NCBI GenBank assembly: GCA_003520025.1
Contig: DOVP01000206.1
Coordinates: 1 to 15,206 of the forward strand
Reading direction: 5' to 3'
From: Phycisphaerales bacterium
GTDB taxonomy: Bacteria; Planctomycetota; Phycisphaerae; Phycisphaerales; SM1A02
DNA length: 15,206 nt
The notes beneath the pieces were generated by a model that made no database searches, had not been told where the DNA came from, and saw only the letters and a program-made list of their open reading frames with translations. The position numbers and the translations under genes are program-made. Below, one piece after another: positions 1-5,490 of this stretch (positions are counted from its first letter, which is position 1; the number at the start of each line of letters is the position of its first letter).

Positions 1-1
1 G

Positions 2-283
2 CGAAATCCCGATGGCGTGTCTATTCAGCTTCGCGAGCCGGACCAGGCCGTTCGCTATCACCAGGCTGACCGCGACGGCGTCGTGATCGGCGTGTTTGAT
101 GCGATGCGTCGCGGCACGTATCTGGTAAGCATCGATGGCGGCGAGGGCATTCTGCTCGCTGTCGGCCCCGACCCTGTCGGAGCAGTGAGCAGGTGGGTGC
201 TGATCTCGGGCTCCATCGCCATCGTGCTGCTGGGCGTTTCCGGTTGTCTCGGCTGGGTCGCATTCCGGGGGTGGCGGCGCTGA
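2..283 (+). CDS. C-terminal end of a membrane-anchored protein (partial, left edge)
   Basis: Only the last 93 residues are in the window; the reading frame is open to the left edge and ends in TGA at 281-283. The visible part starts with a strand-rich soluble segment (about residues 1-60 of the fragment) containing RRGTYLVSIDGGEG and LLAVGPDP. It is followed by one strong hydrophobic segment (about residues 65-88, WVLISGSIAIVLLGVSG...) and a short basic tail, RGWRR. This fits a beta-rich extracytoplasmic domain held by a single C-terminal helix with a cytoplasmic basic end. I do not recognise the family. The gene runs in the same direction as the operon and ends 57 bp before the next ATG, so it may be its first visible member or a separate unit, because a promoter-like hexamer follows at 329. 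A GTG at 17 is in frame, but a start there is unlikely because coding sequence continues upstream. Confidence 0.6.
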   Translation, partial: RNPDGVSIQLREPDQAVRYHQADRDGVVIGVFDAMRRGTYLVSIDGGEGILLAVGPDPVGAVSRWVLISGSIAIVLLGVSGCLGWVAFRGWRR

Positions 284-325
284 GAAGGCGTTTTCAGATC
301 CAAGCGGTGCGTGCGATCGTTCCCC

Positions 326-340
326 GCGTACACTCAGGAC
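326..340 (+). promoter_or_regulatory. Leaderless-type -10 element TACACT before the gene at 341
   Basis: The hexamer TACACT (329-334) is preceded by GCG and ends six bases before the ATG at 341. With that spacing, transcription would begin at or next to the ATG, giving an mRNA with no leader. There is no convincing Shine-Dalgarno sequence; AGGA at 336-339 lies only one base from the ATG. I see no clear -35 box. Three other gene starts in the window have the same arrangement, which raises confidence. It also argues against the in-frame GTG at 311, which would put this element inside the coding region. Confidence 0.45.
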
Positions 341-2005
341 ATGTCAAGTACGCAGACACCGCGGCCTCATGCCGCCGTCATCCGTTTGGCGGTTCGCGCC
401 GCACGGCGGTTGACCTGGCGCAACGTCCTTGTCACCGCCTGTCTGTATGCGGCAATTGCGGCGGCTGTGGCGGTCATCGTGGCGGTCATTGCATCGCTGT
501 CGGGCCAACCACCCATGCCATGGGGATGGATCGCAATCGGGCTGGGAGGGGGTGTTCTCGTAGCCATCGTTGTTGGCTGGAGCACCTCGCAGGTCTCACC
601 GATGGCAGCGGCAATCGTGTTGGATGAGCGGTTGCACCTGCACGATGCTCTTTCGACCGCGATCGCCTTCCGCGACAGGGAAGGCGATCCCCTTGCTGTG
701 GGCCAGCAGAAGGTGGCTGCTGCCCTTGCAGCGTCGCCCGAGGTTCGCCGGGCATTTCCAAAGGCGATTCCAATTGGTGTGCCGCAGCGGTGGTGGTGGC
801 CGGTAAGCCTGACTGCGTTGGCAGCGGCCATTGCGGTATTACCCCCGATGGTCGGCGAAGCCCGGGCTGCTCCGAACATTCCGACATCTGCGCTCGGCGA
901 GGCGCAACTTGATACCGACGAAGCGATTGCGGCCATGCAGGAGGCAATCGATGCCTCGCCAGAGTTACAGGCAGCGATGGAAGAATCGTTCGATCTCAAG
1001 CAGCACGCAGAACTGAACGACCCGACGAAACTGCGTCAGGAAACGCTGCGGGATCTGACCGAACTCAATCGCCGCCTCGAAGAATTCCAGTCCGGCGATC
1101 AGCAGAGACAACTGAAACGCATCCGCGAGCGGCTTGCAAAAATGAATCAGTCTCAGGACGCCACGTCGCGGCTCCGCCGCGCTATGGCAGCTGGCGATAT
1201 GGAAGCCATGGCTGAAGCGATGCAGCAGCTCCGCAGTGGTGATGCCAAGGACGCCGATGCCCGCGCTGCAGCGCTTGAGGCTTTGGCTCAGGATCTGAAA
1301 GACGCCGCCGCCTGCGACGAGGCATTCGAGCAAGCCCTCGACGATGCGGGTCTTGCCGATGCCGATGCGATCGAGGATGCCGAGCATCTGAGCGAAGCTC
1401 AGAAAGAGGAACTCCGTAAGCAGTCGATGGATACGCTTGCGGCAACGGAGATGCTCGATCAACTTTCCAAGGAATGCAAGGATTCCGCCGGCCAGTGCAA
1501 GAATCCAGGCGGCAAATCGCCCTCGCAGGGCCAGTCCGCTTGCGAGAAACTCGCCAAGTCGGATCGCGCCTGCAAACAGGCGGGGAAGTGCCAGAGTGCG
1601 TGCAAATCCGGTTTGGGCAAGGCTGGCCAGTCGATCTCGTCATCGTCCGGTTTGGCCCCAAAGCAGGGGGGCAGCGGACAGCGGTCGGTCGAAGAAGATC
1701 CGTCGGTCACTACGGCCGCGGCGCGTTCACACTCAGATGTGGATACCACTTCGCAGGTCGTTGAGACGGCGTCTGTCTCCGGGCCACTGAGCAAGGGCGA
1801 CGTGTCGAGTCCGTCCAACTCTCCGATTCAATCAGCCCGCCGCCGTATTGAGCGGGGCCTTGATGTGCAGCGAATTCCGCGGCGGTACCGCGAGGCAGTC
1901 GCCGCTTGGTTCGCATCGACCGGATCGCTGCTTGAGGCTGCGGAGTCGGACGCGGAACAAGAAGAACCAACCGAAGAACCCGCAGAGGCAACGGAATCGC
2001 CGTGA
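341..2005 (+). CDS. Three-helix membrane protein with long coiled-coil, Cys-rich ectodomain
   Basis: A 554-residue protein of uncertain function. It resembles the large DUF4175-like membrane proteins that I recall beside MoxR/VWA genes in planctomycetes. Hydrophobic segments lie at about 28-52, 60-80 and 150-168. Between helices 2 and 3 is the motif LDERLHLHDALSTAIAF (94-110), a pattern I associate with this family. Basic residues before helix 1 put the N-terminus inside, leaving residues 170-554 outside. Residues 180-375 are charged and helical, probably coiled coil. Residues 379-421 hold six cysteines (379, 386, 401, 411, 417, 421) in a Lys/Ser/Gly-rich stretch, followed by a low-complexity Ser/Thr linker. 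RIPRRYREAVAAWF (511-524) is a conserved-looking C-terminal element, and the tail is acidic. The start at ATG 341 is preferred over GTG 311 because of the hexamer at 329. The stop overlaps the next gene by four bases. A structural or adaptor role is only a guess. Confidence 0.75.
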   Translation: MSSTQTPRPHAAVIRLAVRAARRLTWRNVLVTACLYAAIAAAVAVIVAVIASLSGQPPMPWGWIAIGLGGGVLVAIVVGWSTSQVSPMAAAIVLDERLHLHDALSTAIAFRDREGDPLAVGQQKVAAALAASPEVRRAFPKAIPIGVPQRWWWPVSLTALAAAIAVLPPMVGEARAAPNIPTSALGEAQLDTDEAIAAMQEAIDASPELQAAMEESFDLKQHAELNDPTKLRQETLRDLTELNRRLEEFQSGDQQRQLKRIRERLAKMNQSQDATSRLRRAMAAGDMEAMAEAMQQLRSGDAKDADARAAALEALAQDLKDAAACDEAFEQALDDAGLADADAIEDAEHLSEAQKEELRKQSMDTLAATEMLDQLSKECKDSAGQCKNPGGKSPSQGQSACEKLAKSDRACKQAGKCQSACKSGLGKAGQSISSSSGLAPKQGGSGQRSVEEDPSVTTAAARSHSDVDTTSQVVETASVSGPLSKGDVSSPSNSPIQSARRRIERGLDVQRIPRRYREAVAAWFASTGSLLEAAESDAEQEEPTEEPAEATESP

Positions 2006-3054
2006 GACGAGCGGTGTGGTGGGTGCTCGGCGGTGCGGTATATGCAGGACTTCTGCTCGCGGGCGGTTGCGAGCGTGGCGGGCCGAGCGTCGTGCTCTAC
2101 GTTTCGACCGATGAGGCGGTTGCCAGACCGATTCTCGAAGCCTTCGAACGAGTTCATGGCATCCGCGTGCTGATGGTCGGCGACACCGAGGCAAGCAAGA
2201 CCACCGGGCTCATTGAGCGGCTTCGCAGTGAGCGGGATGCGCCGCTTGCCGATGTCTTTTGGTCATCCGAGGCCATCGGCACCGTAGCTCTTGCCAATGA
2301 AGGGCTGCTCGCGCCGCACGTCTCGGTGAGCACCCGCGACTGGCCGCCGCAGTGGAGGGATGCGAAGTATCGTTGGCATGCGTTCTCGCCACGGCCGCGG
2401 GTCCTCGTTTTTGATCCACAGCGTGTTCGGGAGCAGGACGTTCCGCAGACATGGGACGGGTTGACAGACCCTCGTTGGCGTGGCGAGATCGTCATGGCCG
2501 ACCCACGCTTCGGTACGACCGGCGGTCATCTCGCTGCGATGCGACGCTGGTACGACACGCGGGGAAGTGATGGATGGCAGCGGTGGCTCGCGGGCATGGC
2601 TGGCAACCATGTCCGGATGCTTCCAGGGGGCAATGCCGCCGTTGTCGACGCGGTGCGGCGAGGCGAGGCACTGCTCGGCGCCACCGATGCGGACGATGTG
2701 CGGGCGGCCAACCGGGCGGGGGCGTCCCTTGCAATGGTGTTGCCACGACATGGGGAAGCACTTGGTGAAGGGCCGATGTTGATGCCAAACACCGTCGCCA
2801 TCGTGCAAGGGGCGCCGCATCCTCGCGCCGCGGCCCTACTGGCCGACTGGCTCTGTTCACCGGAGGTCGCGCGGATGTTGGCATCCTCCGTATCTGGAAA
2901 CGTTCCGCTGTTCCCGGGAGTCGCCGCCGAATTCCCGGAATTGGCCGTAGACGATCCGCTCGAATTGAACCTTTCCGAAATCGAGGCGGTGTGGGCGTCC
3001 GCTGTCGAGTCGGCGGTCTTCGCCATGCGGGAAACGAGCAGCGGTGCGAAGTAA
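2002..3054 (+). CDS. ABC transporter solute-binding lipoprotein, Fe(3+)-type family
   Basis: A 350-residue extracytoplasmic binding protein. The GTG start overlaps the preceding stop (GTGA). The N-terminus is MRR, a hydrophobic core and LLLAGGC with Cys23, a slightly unusual lipobox that suggests lipid anchoring. The mature protein follows the iron/polyamine-type binding-protein fold: VVLYVSTDE near the start, LADVFWSSEA then ANEGLLAP, RPRVLVFDP, TWDGLTDPRWRGEI, and near the end LMPNTVAIVQGAPHPRAAALLADWL and SPEVARML. These segments match FbpA/AfuA-like proteins and relatives. However, the usual Tyr-Tyr iron-binding pair late in the protein is not visible; the region reads SGNVPLFPG. The ligand could therefore be something other than bare Fe(3+), such as another anion or a chelate. 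The permease begins within its last eleven bases, which points to a joint transporter. No ATPase gene is in the window. Confidence 0.85.
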   Translation: MRRAVWWVLGGAVYAGLLLAGGCERGGPSVVLYVSTDEAVARPILEAFERVHGIRVLMVGDTEASKTTGLIERLRSERDAPLADVFWSSEAIGTVALANEGLLAPHVSVSTRDWPPQWRDAKYRWHAFSPRPRVLVFDPQRVREQDVPQTWDGLTDPRWRGEIVMADPRFGTTGGHLAAMRRWYDTRGSDGWQRWLAGMAGNHVRMLPGGNAAVVDAVRRGEALLGATDADDVRAANRAGASLAMVLPRHGEALGEGPMLMPNTVAIVQGAPHPRAAALLADWLCSPEVARMLASSVSGNVPLFPGVAAEFPELAVDDPLELNLSEIEAVWASAVESAVFAMRETSSGAK

Positions 3055-5473
3055 CGTACTGCTGTTGACGCTCTGGGGTGTCGTGGTCGGATGGCCGACG
3101 CTCGCCGTGCTGCTTACGGTGCTTGGCGGCACACCACAGGACGCTGCTTTCCTGCCACCACTGCACTCGACTACTGCGCTGCTGCTGACAACGCTGGGGT
3201 GGTCGATCGGTGTGGCGATGCTCGCTGTGCTCGCCGCCGTACCTGCGGCGCGGCTGCTCGCAAGCGTCGGCGAAAAAACCCGCGCAGTGCTCTTGGCCGC
3301 GCTGATACTCGGTCTGCTGCTGCCCACGTGGGCGGTGTACTACGCTTGGTGGGCGTCGACGCCGCCGGGGACCACGCTCTACGACTTGGCAGCAAACAGC
3401 GGGGGCGTCGCGCCAATTCGATGGTGCATGCTTGCTGTTGCCATGATCGCGGGTACTTGGCCGCTGGTGACCTGCTGCGTTCTGCCCGCTTCGATGCGGT
3501 GGTCCGTTGCCCGAGACGATCAACTCACGCTCGATGGTGCCGGTGTCTTTGGCCGCCAACTGGCCCGGTTGCGGGTCGAGCGAGCAGGCCTGCTGGTCGG
3601 AGCGATTGTCGCGGCGATCATGACAGCAAGTTGTACGACCGCCTTCGATCTGGCCGGCGTTTTCACGATTGCCAACGAAATCCGCGCCCAAGCGGCCCTC
3701 GGGGCGGATGTCGTGCGTCTGGCAGCGATCGTATGGCCGGTGCTCATTGCGGCGATCTTGGTGGCGGGCGTGCTGTGGTGGTGGGTCGGCAGAATGGGAG
3801 ATGACATCAATGCGCCGGACCGCATATCTGGAGGAGGTCTGATTGGAACGATCTTCGCTGGTACGGCGTGGGTGGTGCTTGTCGCGGCGCCGCTGCTGCT
3901 GCTGACGACGCTGTGGTGGCGGATCGATGCGGTAGAGATTTCCGGTTCGCCGTCCATCGGTGTCCCCCTGTTTCACGCGCTCGTCCGCGCTGGCATCGTG
4001 GGACTTGTCGCAGCGGCGCTCGTGCCGGCAACGCGCGGATGCTGGAAGACGTGGATCGGCACCGCCGTCGGTGTGACCTGGGTTGCCGCCGCCTTGCTCC
4101 CGGCCACGATGGTGGCTGCCGCGGTGGGCGAGGCGTGGAGCGGACCGGTCAGCAGCAGCGGCGCAGCGTGGGTACTCGGGCTGCTCGTTCGCGGCGGCGG
4201 TATCGCAGTGCTTGCTTCGCGGTGGCTGGCGGCCAAGGAGCCGGCGCGGCAGCGGGATCTGCGAAGCCTCGACGCGCCCCCTTGGTGGCGGCTCGATCCG
4301 ACCACGTTGACCGCCGCTGCTGCGGCGGGCATGATCGCGGTGGCTTTGGCGGTCTCGGACATCCCGCTCTCCGCCCGACTTGCTCCGCCCATGGCTCACC
4401 CGCCGCTGGCGGTGACGCTGCTCAATGCCATGCACTATCAGCGACCTGAGACCGTCGTGCGGGTGCTTGGATGGCTCCCTCTGCCGGTGATGGCCGCTGG
4501 CGTGTTCGTGCTGCTGTGTCTTTTTCGCACTCGCCGCGGACCGGTCTCGATGTTGCTGCTGTGTCTCTTGATTTCGGTGGGATGCGAGCGGACCGAAGAT
4601 ATCGAGGCGGAACTTCCGCCCGTACCGGTGACGGAGGCGCGAGGTCTGCCCGGCCGTACACCCGGCCGATTCGATATGCCACGCGGGATCGCCTCGGATG
4701 GTTCCGGCGGTGTGTACGTCGTAGACAAGTCCGCGCGGGTGCAGCACGTTGGCCCTGACGGCAACGTGGGCGAGTGGTGGACCATGCCCGCTTTCGAGAA
4801 CGGCAAACCAACGGGCTTGAGCGTCACACCAGGCGGCGAGGTCGCGGTGGCCGATACGCATGAGTACCGCGTCAGCGTTTTCGATCGCGGCGGCAAGTTG
4901 CTGCGGACGTTCGGAGAATATGGAATGGCCCCCGGTCAGTTCATCTACCCCACCGACATTGCGGTTGATGCCGATGGGCAGTGGTATGTCTCGGAGTACG
5001 GTGGCAACGATCGTATTCAGGTCTTCGATGAGGGCGGCGTGCCGCTTCGCGTCCTTGGCGGTCCCGGTGAGGCGCCCGGACAGTACCGGCGGCCTCAGTC
5101 GATGTCGTTTTCACCTGACGGCGAGTTGTTGTGGGTGGCCGATTCGTGCAATCACCGTATCCAGGGGGTTGACCCGCTGACCGGCGAGCAGATACGGGAG
5201 ATCGGCGGTGGTTGGCTGCGGTATCCATACGGCGTCGCGGCGCTGCCCGACGGCAGTATCGTCGTGACCGAATTCGGAGGGCATCGACTGAGCCTGTGGA
5301 GCCCTGAGGGCACTCGGCTCGGAGCCTGGGGTGGATGGGGTCGTGGCCCGGGGCGACTTCGGATGCCGTGGGGCGTGGCATATGACGCGGCGGGCGATCT
5401 CGTGCATGTGCTCGATACGGGCAATGCCCGCGTGCTGAGCATGCCCCGCAGCGTCCTCAAGGGCGAGCCATAG
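3044..5473 (+). CDS. ABC permease (Fe(3+)/thiamine type) fused to six-bladed NHL propeller
   Basis: One uninterrupted frame of 809 residues joins two modules. Residues 1-495 are a multi-span ABC permease of the FbpB/ThiP sort with two internally related halves. An EAA-like cytoplasmic loop, DDQLTLDGAGVFGRQ (158-172), is followed by a helix and AFDLAGVFTIANEI. The second half has EPARQRDLRSLDA (399-411), SDIPLSARLAPP (438-449) and LAVTLLNAMHYQRPETV, which match the end of that family. Residues 503-514 (MLLLCLLISVGC) look like a lipoprotein signal, preceded by cytoplasmic-type RTRR (495-498) and followed by acidic residues. Residues 540-800 contain six NHL-like blades (for example YPTDIAVDADGQWYVSEYGGNDRIQVFD), predicted to lie outside the membrane. 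The start is GTG 3044, overlapping the previous gene by 11 bases. An internal ATG at 4550 could start a separate lipoprotein, but it lacks positive charges and any upstream signal, so I favour a true fusion. Confidence 0.82.
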   Translation: MRSNVLLLTLWGVVVGWPTLAVLLTVLGGTPQDAAFLPPLHSTTALLLTTLGWSIGVAMLAVLAAVPAARLLASVGEKTRAVLLAALILGLLLPTWAVYYAWWASTPPGTTLYDLAANSGGVAPIRWCMLAVAMIAGTWPLVTCCVLPASMRWSVARDDQLTLDGAGVFGRQLARLRVERAGLLVGAIVAAIMTASCTTAFDLAGVFTIANEIRAQAALGADVVRLAAIVWPVLIAAILVAGVLWWWVGRMGDDINAPDRISGGGLIGTIFAGTAWVVLVAAPLLLLTTLWWRIDAVEISGSPSIGVPLFHALVRAGIVGLVAAALVPATRGCWKTWIGTAVGVTWVAAALLPATMVAAAVGEAWSGPVSSSGAAWVLGLLVRGGGIAVLASRWLAAKEPARQRDLRSLDAPPWWRLDPTTLTAAAAAGMIAVALAVSDIPLSARLAPPMAHPPLAVTLLNAMHYQRPETVVRVLGWLPLPVMAAGVFVLLCLFRTRRGPVSMLLLCLLISVGCERTEDIEAELPPVPVTEARGLPGRTPGRFDMPRGIASDGSGGVYVVDKSARVQHVGPDGNVGEWWTMPAFENGKPTGLSVTPGGEVAVADTHEYRVSVFDRGGKLLRTFGEYGMAPGQFIYPTDIAVDADGQWYVSEYGGNDRIQVFDEGGVPLRVLGGPGEAPGQYRRPQSMSFSPDGELLWVADSCNHRIQGVDPLTGEQIREIGGGWLRYPYGVAALPDGSIVVTEFGGHRLSLWSPEGTRLGAWGGWGRGPGRLRMPWGVAYDAAGDLVHVLDTGNARVLSMPRSVLKGEP

Positions 5474-5490
5474 CGGTAGCATTTCCCCCA
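5474..5490 (+). promoter_or_regulatory. Leaderless-type -10 element TAGCAT before the gene at 5491
   Basis: The only gap inside the gene run from 341 to 12321 is 17 bp, and it contains CGGTAGCAT, with TAGCAT at 5477-5482 ending eight bases before the ATG. This matches the TANNNT-plus-short-spacer layout at 341, 13067 and 13193. It suggests an internal promoter that can drive the VWA/MoxR/DUF58/BatA half separately from the transporter half. I see no -35 box or ribosome-binding site in the gap. Confidence 0.4.

Noticed and set aside
2492..4861. A 789-codon open frame on the minus strand opposite the transporter genes
   Set aside because: Its product is dominated by Arg, His, Gln, Pro and Gly with no domain, and it lies antisense to two genes with clear family motifs. 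Long antisense frames are expected in GC-rich coding DNA.
4550..5473. Separate NHL lipoprotein gene starting at the internal ATG at 4550
   Set aside because: The frame is continuous with the permease, no stop or promoter-like hexamer precedes it, and a protein starting there would lack the positive n-region of a signal peptide. Kept as an alternative within the fusion entry.
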